A stretch of DNA of 18,526 nt from Parvularia atlantis (Eukaryota > Opisthokonta > Rotosphaerida), in the NCBI GenBank assembly GCA_943704415.1, contig CALSCO010000621.1, forward strand, positions 1 through 18,526, read 5' to 3'. Shown one piece after another: positions 1 to 8,680 of this stretch. The position numbers were made by a program, and so were the translations under genes. The first letter of the stretch is position 1. The number at the start of each line of letters is the position of its first letter. The notes beneath the pieces are model-generated. The model saw only the letters and a list, made by a program, of their open reading frames with translations, did no database searches and had not been told where the DNA came from.

Positions 1-79
1 GACCTTCCAGCAGATGTGGATCTCGAAGCAGGAGTACGACGAGTCGGGCCCCTCGATCGTCCACCGCAAGTGCTTCTAA
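1..79 (+). CDS. Actin, C-terminal 25 residues (partial, 5' end outside window)
   Basis: The frame beginning at base 2 encodes the last 25 residues of conventional actin, with the segments QQMWISKQEYDE and SGPSIVHRKCF followed by TAA at 77-79. Actin forms cytoskeletal filaments. The terminal HRKCF and the WISKQEYDE helix are near-invariant in bona fide actins and differ in most actin-related proteins, so this is a true actin rather than an Arp. Only the tail is present, so the isoform and upstream introns cannot be judged. The gene converges on the CCZ1 gene of the opposite strand, with 165 bp between the two stop codons. Confidence 0.97.
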   Translation, partial: TFQQMWISKQEYDESGPSIVHRKCF

Positions 80-244
80 GCGGCGCGACCCGTGCCCGAC
101 CGCGCGCCGCGGCCCCCCGGCCGTGACGTGCAGCCCCGTCCCCCGTCTCTTGTCCCGTGACGTCCCTTCCTCTCCCCGATCTATGTGTGTCTCTCGGTCG
201 CATGACAAGGAGCCGTGAGGCAAATGCGTTTTGGTGCATCAGGG
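80..244. other. Convergent 3' intergenic region, actin / CCZ1
   Basis: These 165 bp separate the actin stop (79) from the CCZ1 stop on the other strand (245). They must hold both 3' UTRs. I see no AATAAA-type polyadenylation signal in either direction and no RNA gene; a CT-rich stretch lies around 140-195. Confidence 0.6.
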
Positions 245-2242
245 TCACAACAAGGGGTCTTGCAGGTTGTCGCGCGCGACCTCCTCGAGCCGCGCCAGCT
301 CGCGCGGCGCCACGGTCGGCCGTACCGCGCTCAGCATCCACACGTACGCGGCCTTGTGCTGGTAGAACGTCTCGCGCCCAAACACGCGCCGCCCGAGCAG
401 CGGCCCGCCGTAGTCGCTGCGCGCGCGTCAGCCCGCCCGGCGCCGTCCGTCCGTCCGTCACGCGTGAAGCACACCGCAGCATGATCGTGTTGACGTCGCG
501 CTGCGTCGCAAAGATCTCGTGCATTGTCTTGGCGCCGATGCGGAACCGCGCGTCCGTCTCCGTGTAGGCCTCCTGCGGCGACGCTGCCCGTGGCGTTTCA
601 GCGGACAAGCATGTGCGCGCGCACGGGCGCAAACCCTGCACGCGGTGCGTCGCCGCGTCGTACGCGAGGTAGTTGAACGGCACGGCGGGCTGGGTCGCCG
701 GCGGCCGCGACAGCGTCTTGGTCAGCTTGCTTTCGAGGGCGATCAGCTTGGAGTGCACGAGCGATTTCTGCGAGCACCCGAGCGCGCACACGTGAGCGTT
801 GCGCGCGCAACACAGCAGGCAGGCACGCGCACTGTCTTGCCAATGTGCCGCTCGTCGTACATGGCCGGTAGGTTCATGACGACGGCCAGGACGAGCCGCG
901 ACATAAACAAGACGTACAGGCCCGCAAACTCGCCCCCGGACGTCGGCTCAAAGTACCCGCGCGGCATCTGGTTGCGCAGGTCCTGCGTGGCCTGGATCAC
1001 GGGGCGCCGGCCGTCGCGCAGCACCGCCAGGTCGTCCTTGCGCAGAAACACGGGCAGGGTCTCGGTCAGGTTGGGCCGCTTGTTCTCGCCCGCGTCCTGC
1101 GGTGCGCGCGCTGTTTGTGAGCAGCGGGCGCCGCAGACCGACGAGCCCGCGCGCACTGTCGATGCCGGCCCGTCGCCCAGGTTGAGCACGCGCGTGAGCA
1201 CGTAGTAGGTCGTGGTCGGGTCCAGATGCGAGCACAGCACCGCGTCCTGGTAGAGCACGCACCCGCCCAGGTTGTCGCTCTCGCTCCGCAGCGACGCGAG
1301 GATCTCGGACGCGCCGAGGAAGAGCCGGTTCGCGGTCTGCGCGCCCGCACGCGGCCGTCAGACAGCGGGCACAAAGAGTTCGCGCGGGCCGGCGCACGGG
1401 CGGCAGCGTCGTGTAGCCGAGCGGGTCAAAGGACGAGAAGAGGAGGCGCTCGTGCCGGCGCACAAACGGGATGAGCTCGCGGCCGATGCGCTTCATGAAC
1501 TCCATGAACTGCTTGAGCTCGCCGTCGGTGTTCTGCGCGGCTATGTCAGGGGCGTGCGACGCGGACAGAGACGCGCGCGCACCATCCGGATCTGCTCAAA
1601 CGACCCAAACAGGAAGCGGAACGCGCCGTGGATGTGGTCCAAGTCCGTGATCAGCGCCGAGTCGGGGTACGACAGCGGCGCGGTGAGGGCCTGGTGTGCG
1701 ATCAGCATGCGAGAGCGCGACGGAGCAAGTCGCGGTCGGACCATCGTCAGCCCCTCCACGTCGAGCAGGGCGATCTTGTGGCGGTCGAGCGTGAGCGTGC
1801 GCGTGGGCTGCGCCGTGAAGTTCTTGGCGAACTCGGTCATGGCCAGGCACGAGCCGATGACGAACAGCTGCGCCTCCATCTCGCCCTGCGACGAGCAGCG
1901 CTGAGCGCAGCGGGCGCGTTGTGGCGACGGGGCGCCACCTCGCTCGGGTAGAAGAACACGATCTTGTTCTCGGGCGGGTCCTCTTCGTTCTTGCACGCGT
2001 TCTTGTCGTAGATGAAGAACGCGCGGTGCAGCAGGTGCTCGGCCGCGATGCTCGCTGACGTGTCGGCGCGATGCGATGCGCGTCGTCAGCCGCCCTCGAT
2101 TGTCCGCGCGCGCGGAGATGGTGCGCGCGCGCCACGCACCCGGCCCGCCCAGCTCCTCCTCGCCCGGCCAGATCGGTGGCGACGTCGCCGCGGCCGCGCC
2201 CGCCGGCGTCCCGAGCAGCGACGCCGCGCTGGTGCCAAACAT
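245..2242 (-). CDS. CCZ1: CCZ1-like subunit of the Mon1-Ccz1 Rab7 GEF (longin-domain protein)
   Basis: Spliced model on the minus strand: exons 2242-2140, 2054-1939, 1885-1742, 1690-1583, 1532-1398, 1336-1157, 1096-833, 767-642, 572-475 and 416-245, giving about 481 aa, close to human CCZ1 (482). The diagnostic N-terminal longin segment reads FFIYD...ENKIVFFYPSE, matching the CCZ1 FFIYN...KILFYHP pattern. Further matches run collinearly: GELKQFMEFMKRI...FSSFDPLGY, GGCVLYQDAVLCSHLD (CCZ1 AFLYNDQLIWSGL region), FNYLAYD (CCZ1 FIYFNHMNL region) and the C-terminal YGGPLLGRRVFGRETF segment. In other eukaryotes CCZ1 pairs with Mon1 on late endosomes and activates Rab7. The 51-nt intron 1741-1691 is stop-free and a multiple of three; removing it restores a CCZ1-like beta-strand (TMVALTAP). 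The acceptor at 1886 rather than 1901 is a choice made on alignment spacing. Start ATG 2242 lies 66 bp after the stop of the upstream gene. Confidence 0.8.
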
Positions 2243-2308
2243 CCCGCTGCCCTTCTCGACGCTCGAAATGTACAAGGCTTACACGTACAGTCGCGACCCA
2301 AACGACCT

Positions 2309-4234
2309 TCACGACTCGGCCACGGGCCGCGCAAAGAGCTGCCCGATCAGCGCCCGGTAGCGCACACCCTGCAGCACCTCGAAGCCCGTGAACAGCAGCA
2401 CAATCATCATCATCGCGATCTGGCGCCGCGGCAGGCGGCCGTCAGCTCGCCCCGCGGCGAGGCCGCGACGTCAGCGCACCTTGAACGCGATCGACGGCTG
2501 GCACGTCGCGCTCGCCGGGTCGTACTCCTGGAAAAGGTACAGCGAGCAATCCGGGTCGAGGCAGCGGTTGTATGGCGCGTCGTACGTCTGCACGCCGCGG
2601 CACGTCTCACGCACGCTCGGCGTGCACAGCGCGTTCGACCACGTCGCGTTATCGCCCTTCTGCACCAGGCCCGTCCTGCACACGCGCACGGCGGCATGCT
2701 CAGCCATCCCCGCGCAGCGGGGCGCACGCGCACGCGCGCACCGGTTGAGGCCCCAGTCAAACACGACGTCGAACGACTCGAGCGCCATCGCGCCAAAGAT
2801 GCCGAACGTGGCCGGGACGTAGTAGATGTCGTACACGCCAAGATCCGGCCGCTGCACCTGCGCCAGCAGGTCCTCGTAGACGCGCAGGCAGACCGAGCTA
2901 TTGGGCAGGAGCAGGTTCTGCAGCGGCACGCGCAGCTCCGGCCCGTCCTCCTCCAGCCGGAACACGAGCGGCGGCAGGGCGTCGAGCGCCGTGAGGGTGT
3001 CGTTGAGCGTGCAGCGCAGGCCGTAGCCGATCTGGGGCGCGTTTGTGCAGTTGAGCGGCAGCCACGTTGTGAGCACGCCGTAGATGAACGACGGCAGGAC
3101 CAGGCACGGCTCGTTCGTGTCGAGCGCGAAGAGCACCTGGCTCGTGGGGTAGACGATGTTGTTCTGCAGCGCGTCGATCCCGCAAACGCCCAGGTGGAAC
3201 GTCGTGACGTAGTACCTGCGCGCGCAAGTGAGCACTGCGCAGGCGAGGACGCCGCCGCACGCACGCAAAGCTCTTGCTCGCCGTGCAACCGGCCAGGTAG
3301 TTGACCTCGCTCCACAGCGGCTCGGTCTCACCCAGGTAGCCTGCGCCCGCGAGCGTCAGCCGCCCTGTGCGTGCGTGCACGCGCGTGTGAAGCCGCGCAC
3401 CGCCGAGCTGGATGCTGCTCGTCGCCGGGGCGCGCGGCCCATTGAGCGCAAGCACGACCCACGGCTTGGACCCGTTGTGCGCGACGAGGTCCTCAAGCAC
3501 GCGCGCGATAACGTTCATCGGCGTGGCCACGTCGGGCTGCGCTAGGCCGAGCCGCCCGGCCGCGCCGCGGAAGACGTCGGGGCTGAGCAGGTACTCGCTG
3601 ACGGGCGGCACGACGTAGAAGAACGGGGTCTGGCCGAGGTCGAGCGCGGCGTCGGGCAGGGCCATCTCCGCGATGCCGTAGTTCCTGCGCGCCGTTTGAG
3701 CCATCCATCGCGCAAGCGCGCGATCGGCGACGCACTGCGCGGTCTCGACGCAGGCCGACGTCGCACCTAGCGCGCACACGGTCGGCGTCGGCATCGCGCG
3801 CGGCACGCCCGGCTCGGCCGCGCCGCCGGTGCAGTCGCTGAAGCCCGCGGTCGCGTTATCATCGCTGCTGCGCACGTCGAGGCACACGCGGCCGGCCGCA
3901 AGCTGGTCGCAGAACGGCTGCAGCAACAGTACCACGGCGCTCAGGCGCAGGTCGACGACGAGCGGCAGTGGCGCCCCGCCGATCACGCTCGCGTTGACAA
4001 AGTACCTTGCGACGGCGCATGCGTGTGTCAAAGAGCAGCCGAGCGAGAGCGGCATCGGCGGAGGACGCACGAGCGCGCGGCGATCCCGCCCACATCGATG
4101 TCGGCCCACGTCAGCGGTAGCACCACGACGGCGCCATCCGCCGCGTCCGCCGCCGCCGCCGGCACCGCGAACGGGACCGAGACGACGGCCGCCGTGATCG
4201 CGAGAAGGACGCGCCGCCACATCGCCCGCATCAT
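2309..4234 (-). CDS. Type I membrane pepsin-like (A1 family) protein with degenerate catalytic motifs
   Basis: Exons 4234-4071, 4005-3736, 3684-3401, 3340-3265, 3215-2742, 2675-2480 and 2419-2309 give 524 aa. It starts with a signal peptide (MMRAMWRR, then a hydrophobic core to about residue 25). The first lobe has SYFVNASVIGG...PLVVDLRLSAVVLL, where pepsins have the VDTGSS loop (Asp73). The second has YYVTTFHLGVCGI...FALDTNEPCLVLPSF, aligning with the second DTGTS loop (Asp297). The fold signature closes with TFGIFGAMALESFDVVFDWGLNR, as in pepsin 'ILGD...YYVVFD..NRIG'. A Cys-rich juxtamembrane segment follows, then one TM helix (about 489-504) and a short cytosolic tail: a BACE-like topology. 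Both aspartates are kept, but DTG is DLR in lobe 1 and DTN in lobe 2, so ordinary protease activity is doubtful. Family placement rests on motif order; I could not run a structure search. Confidence 0.7.
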
Positions 4235-4295
4235 CGGCTCGGCCAGGCGGAAGACGTGGCGGCGTGGCACGCGAGTCTGTCACCGATCTCGTGCG
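4235..4295. promoter_or_regulatory. 61-bp divergent (bidirectional) promoter region
   Basis: Only 61 bp lie between the start codons of the pepsin-like gene (minus, ATG 4234) and the Oca-type phosphatase gene (plus, ATG 4296). Any core promoters and 5' UTRs must share or overlap this space or extend into coding sequence. I see no TATA-like element in it. Confidence 0.5.
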
Positions 4296-5254
4296 ATGGA
4301 CCCGGCGGTGCGCGTCTCGTGCGTCTCGTGCGTCTCGTTGCGTGACGACGGCGCGGCGCGGCGCGGGCTGCAGGAGCAGTTTGGCATCGTTGAGGGCGGC
4401 GTGTACCGCTCCAACATGATCCAGCCGAGCAACTTCAGCTTCATGCAGACCCTGCGCCTGCGCAAGGTGCTCCTGCTCTCGCCCGAGATGCCCACGCGCG
4501 CCGTGCTCTCGTTCTTCGAGGACAACAAGATTGAGCTGGTGCGCGGCACGCGGACGACGCGCGAGCGACCACCTCACCGCGCCGGCGCGCAGTCGCACCT
4601 CGGGCTCAAAGTCAACCGGCCCGCGAGCTCGTGGGTCCCGATGAGTGAGGAGCTCGTCAAGGAGGGCCTGCAGCTGCTGCTCGACCCGGCCAACCACCCG
4701 CTGCTCGTCATGTGCACGTGCGCGCCGCCCGCCGCTGCCCGTGGCTTGGTGCGCCTGATCGCCGTTGCGCAGATCGGGCGTGCACCAGACGGGCACGTTC
4801 ATCGGGTGTCTGCGCAAGCTGCAGCGCTGGAACTTCAACTCGATCGTTGTCGAGGTGCGCGCGCGCGTGGATGCCCTCGCTGCGGCTGACGTGCTGCACC
4901 GGGCGGGGCAGTACCGCTCGTACGCGGGCAGCAAGAGCCGCTACGTCAACGAGCAGTTCATCGAGCGCTTCGATACGGACCTCGTCACGCTGCCGCGCAA
5001 CCTCGCGCCCTGGTTCGCGCTCAACCTGCAGCTGCTGGTGTGCCGCGAGGGCGCTTGCGGCCGAGGGTACTGACGTGGAACGCGTGCAGGCGCAGGAGGA
5101 GGCCGAAGACGCGCAGGCGCGCAAGGCCTCGGCGTCCGCTGGCGGGACAGTGACCGTCTTGGCCGCGGCGTCGACGGGGCTGTCGACGCCAGTCACAGCG
5201 GGAGCGCAATTGCTCGCAGGCGCAGGCGCAGCACCTCGAACAAGCATCGGTTGA
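4296..5254 (+). CDS. Oca1/Siw14-type atypical dual-specificity phosphatase, probably catalytically dead
   Basis: Exons 4296-4307, 4374-4538, 4593-4717, 4773-4854, 4912-5037 and 5090-5254 give 224 aa. The N-terminus reads EQFGIVEGGVYRSNMIQPSN (family: F..V...IYRS.QP...N), followed by LRLRKVLLLSPE. The P-loop is spliced across intron 4718-4772 and reads MCTSGVHQTGTFIGCLRK; the family consensus is HC..GKHRTG..IGCLRK. The Cys nucleophile (C100) is present, but the phosphate-binding Arg at C+6 is Gln106 and the preceding His is Met. The downstream family block EYRSYAG...RFIE-like (VNEQFIERFDTDLV) is intact. Yeast has paralogues of this family (Oca proteins) thought to be non-catalytic, so a scaffold or inositol-pyrophosphate-related role is possible but is inference. 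The low-complexity C-terminal exon is the least certain; without that last splice the frame stops at 5073. Confidence 0.82.
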
Positions 5255-5423
5255 ACATATCATGTACACGCTCACTGCACAAAGGCTCAAAACTCAGATG
5301 TACGACCACTCGGGCCGGGCGGGCTCGGGCGGCAGCGGGCCCTCCGACTGGCGGCGCGGCGTGAGCAGCTGTGCACGTGCCGCGCGTGGCTGATGAGTCG
5401 CAACGCTTTCGCTGAGGCCGCGG
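5255..5423. other. Convergent 3' intergenic region
   Basis: These 169 bp separate the phosphatase stop from the stop of the mucin-like gene on the other strand. A minus-strand frame runs through it (to 5294), but it is lower quality than the spliced C-terminus ending at 5424. No RNA gene or repeat is seen. Confidence 0.5.
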
Positions 5424-7045
5424 CTACACGCGGCGCCCCACCTCGTTGAGCTCGTGCAGGCGCTGGTCAGCATTCCAGCGCTGGCTGCTGTAGCGGGGCG
5501 GTGCTGAGGGGGGCAGTGCGCGTCAGTGAGCATGCCGGGCGAGTTTGCGAGCGCACCGATCGACTGCGGCCGGCCCTCGTTTGCCGGCGGCGGCTCCATG
5601 TGCGACGAGGTCGAGTTGTGCCGCCGGTCGCGGTTGCGCGTGTGACTGCTGTGCTCGCCGTGGCGGTGCTGGTACCTGCGGAAGAGCAGGTACAGGAGGC
5701 CGGGCACGACGATCACGAAGACGATCGACCCGACGACGAAGCTCGCAACGACGACGACGTCCTGCCCGCACCGTCAGCCCACGCACGGGAGTGTGCTGCT
5801 GCGCACCGTCACGGGCAGGGTCACCGTGCCGAGCGGGTCGGTGGGCTCGGGCTTGGTCGGCGCATCGGTCGGCGGCTCTCTGCGCGTGCGCCGCGAGGCT
5901 GAGCCCCTCGCACCGCACCGCGGTGGCGGGTGAGACGCACGCTGCTGTCGGTGTCGCGGCCGGCGTGGGCGTGCTCGTTGGCGTGCTGCACGCGCGCCTC
6001 TCAATCTCGTACGGCGCACACTCGGCCACGAAGCCGTCGTAGACGCCGTCTGCCCGTGCGTGCGACCGCGCCGTGAGCACCGCACACAACAAGCGCAGCG
6101 GGGGCGGCGCACTGAAGCACGTGCTCGTCACGCCACCGCACAGCTGGCTCGTGATGCTGACGTAGCCGCCGCCGCCGGGCTTGAAGAGCTCAAGATCGGT
6201 CTGCGCGCATCGCGTCAGGGAAAGCGCGCCGACGCCGCACCACGCACCGCGAGGTAGTATGTCGACGTCGAGCAGCCGGGCGTGTCGATGAGCAGCGTCT
6301 CGTTGAGCGCGCTAAAGCCGCGGATCTGCAGGCCAACGACCGTCGGCGGCAGGCCGCTCGCGATCTCGGTCGCCCAGAGCCCGTTGCTGGAGCACTCGCG
6401 CAGGTCGAAGCGCGCGGCGACGATCGGGCTGAGGTTGGCGCGGAACTGGTACAGCCATACCTGCAGCCGCTCGAGCAGCGGCAGCCCGTTGCGCACGGCG
6501 GGGCTTCTGCGAGCGCGAGCGGATGAGTTCCAGTCGAGCGAGCGTGAGCGGTCGCACATGTAGAATAGCGTCGGCGGCGGCAGCGGCGTCGGCGTCGCGC
6601 TGGCCGTGGCTGTGGCGCTTGCACTGGCCGAGCCGGTGGCGCTGGCCGTGCTCGAGCGCGTGTACGACGCGCTCGCACTGTTCGTGAACGATGCACTCGC
6701 GCTGTTCGTGAACGACGCGCTTGCGCTCGCTGTTGCGCTCTCCGTCCAGCTTGCTGTTGCGCTCTCCGTCCAGCTTGCCGTTGCGCTCTCCGTCCAGCTT
6801 GCCGTTGCGCTCTCCGTCCAGCTTGCCGTTGCGCTCTCCGTCCAGCTTGCATTCTCGGTTGAGCTTGCCCTCGCACTCTCTGTCCAGCTCTCGGTCGCAC
6901 TCCCAGTCGCGCTCTCGGTCTCGCTCAGTACGGCACTCGTCGTCACGGCGTCGGCCGCGGCCCCCGTCCACGCCACCGCCAGCAGCAGCAGCAGCAGCAG
7001 CGACAGCAGCGACAGCAGCGACAACAACCCCGGGAGCCGGCGCAT
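5424..7045 (-). CDS. Mucin-like single-pass (type I) membrane protein with octapeptide repeats and PPxY tail
   Basis: Exons 7045-6558, 6506-6248, 6200-5914, 5879-5807, 5761-5557 and 5503-5424 give 463 aa; an optional 36-nt, 3n intron (6085-6050) would give 451. A Leu-rich signal peptide (MRRLPGLLSLLSLL...) is followed by about 125 residues of Ser/Thr/Ala-rich sequence built on an octad such as WTESATAS, probably O-glycosylated. A Cys-containing ectodomain (NGLPLLERLQVWLYQF..., with N-glycosylation sequons such as NLS and NET) follows, then a Pro/Thr stalk. One strong TM helix is present (VVVVASFVVGSIVFVIVVPG, continuing LLYLLF). The cytosolic tail is basic, then ends APPRYSSQRWNADQRLHELNEVGRRV in two parts spliced at 5556-5504; it contains a PPRY (PPxY) motif. 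I recognise no named family; a surface receptor or adhesin is the likely class. Confidence 0.72.
6640..6940 (-). repeat. 24-bp coding minisatellite (octapeptide repeat array)
   Basis: A 24-bp unit beginning GTTGCGCTCTCCGTCCAGCT (plus strand) recurs with near-identity at about 6732, 6756, 6780, 6804 and 6828, encoding the WTESATAS octad on the minus strand. A second 24-bp unit with CTGTTCGTGAACGA occurs at 6678 and 6702 (SFTNSASA). Flanking sequence keeps the 24-bp rhythm with more divergence. The unit length is a multiple of three, so copy-number change would keep frame. Confidence 0.9.
6980..7027. repeat. CAG/CTG trinucleotide tract encoding the signal-peptide core
   Basis: Seven uninterrupted CAG units (6980-7000) continue into CGA-CAG-CAG repeats to about 7027. 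Read on the minus strand they give the Leu/Ser hydrophobic core of the mucin-like protein's signal peptide. Confidence 0.9.
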
Positions 7046-7097
7046 TTTTTTTCGGTGAAACTGTGCTTTAAGAAATTTCTCGATGTTTCAGACGGAG
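7046..7097 (-). promoter_or_regulatory. 52-bp intergenic spacer, upstream of the mucin-like gene
   Basis: Only 52 bp lie between the stop of the Pro-rich gene and the ATG of the mucin-like gene on the same strand. On the minus strand it is AT-richer than its surroundings (GAAATTTCTTAAAG), then an acceptor-like CACAG, then a run of seven A directly before the ATG. Confidence 0.5.
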
Positions 7098-8644
7098 CTA
7101 GTAGTCACTGTCGAAGTGCTCAAGCATCGTTTGCACGGGCAGCAGCTGACTGAGCGAGCTGCGCGATGCGGGCGGGCGCAGTGCTATCCGCGCAAAGGTG
7201 TTTGTCATACGCAGCACCGGGATGAGCACGTGCACGTCCTGCGACCTTGTCAGCGGACGGCCGTGCGAGTCGCGGCACTGCGCACCGGGCCGTCGACCTG
7301 GAACACGATGCCCAGGAACCACATGTCGTCGTCGAAGCTGACTTCGCACACATCGCCGATGTCCCTGTGCGTCGTTGGCATGTGAGCCGGCGTAGGCCGA
7401 CAACGCAGGCTACACGCGCGCACCACTCTGGTGGCGGCGGCGGCGCCAGTTTGGCGCTCGGCTTGGCCGGTGCAGCGCTGCTTGGCTGTGCGCCGCTGCT
7501 TGGCGGTGCGCCGTTGCTGGCCGGCTTGGCGTTCAATGCGGCCGGTGGGCCGTTTCCGGCCGGCTGGAGCAGGTGCGTCTTTACCATGATCAGAGTGCCC
7601 GTCGGCATCACGCGTACCATGACCTGCTTGGCGTCGGGCGTGACCGCGTCGCCTGTGCAACGTGTATCAGTGACGTGTCGAGGCCCAACCAAGGAGCGCA
7701 CCCAGTCGCACGCCATGCACCAGCTCGCCCGTCTGCTCGTCCGTGAAAAAGACCTCGATGTCCTCAGTGTCGGCGGGCGGCGCACTCATTGCCGTCTGTT
7801 GTCGCTGCTCGCACTTTGCCGCCATAATCGCCGAGCCGCGCCCGCGCCCGGTCGTCGGCGCCGGTGCCGGTGCCGGTGCCGGTGCTGTAGGCTGCGGCAT
7901 GGGCCTTGGCCGAGGTGCTGCTAGCTGCGCTGCTGGCGGAGGCTGCGGGCGCGGTGCCGCCGATTCAGGTGCGGGTTGTGGCGCCTGCTGCGGTTGCTGT
8001 GCCTGCGGTTGCGGCGGGCGCACTCGGACAGACGGCGGAAACGTTGCGGTTGGCCGTGCACCCGCGGCTGCCGCGGGTGTAGCAGGTGCTGGCGTTGGTG
8101 CTGGCGTTGCTGCCGGTGTCGGTGCTGGTGCTGGTGCTGGTGCTGGCGTGGGTGCTGGTGCCACGTCGACCTTGGCAGGTGACGCTGCGCCAGCTGGCTT
8201 CGAGCCCGGCGGGCTGAAGTGGGCCACCCTCTTGATCACCGGGATTGGCGGCGGGCGCACGTTCTCGGCCGGATCGAGCACGTCCAGGCTATTGAGCGGC
8301 TTGGTGGGCTGCGGTGGTAGGGCCAGCTGCTTGGGCGGCTCGGCCGGCTTGGGTGGCTCGACCGGCTGGAGCGCCTCTGCTGGCTCGGCCGGCTTAGGCA
8401 GCTCGGCTGGCTCGGGCGGCTCGACCGGCTTAGGCGGCTCAGCTACAGGCTCAGCAGCTGGCTTGGGCGGCTCGGCAGGCTGAATGACCGGCTTCGGCGG
8501 CTCGGCAGCACGCTCGAAAACAGGCTCGGCAGTCGGCTTGGCAGGCCCATCAGCAGGCTCGGCAGCAGGTTCTGCGGTCGGCTTCTCGGTCATAGCACTC
8601 TTGTCGGTGGCAGGGCGCTTGCCCGCCTTGGGTCCTTGGCCGTC

Positions 8645-8680
<36 letters not shown>

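Noticed and set aside
2898-4934. Long minus-strand open frame of 678 codons through the pepsin-like gene and past its start
   Set aside because: It crosses in-frame introns (3735-3685, 3400-3341) and extends antisense into the phosphatase gene. Its C-terminal part is the wrong frame for the pepsin-like protein.
5038-5073. Short end of the phosphatase at the TGA at 5071-5073
   Set aside because: This stop lies inside a GT-AG intron (5038-5089). The spliced version keeps frame, though the extra exon is low complexity, so this remains the weaker but possible alternative.
5294-5503. Unspliced C-terminus of the mucin-like protein ending at 5294
   Set aside because: The sequence is low-complexity. 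The spliced alternative gives a more protein-like tail with a clean GT-AG intron and the whole model stays in frame.
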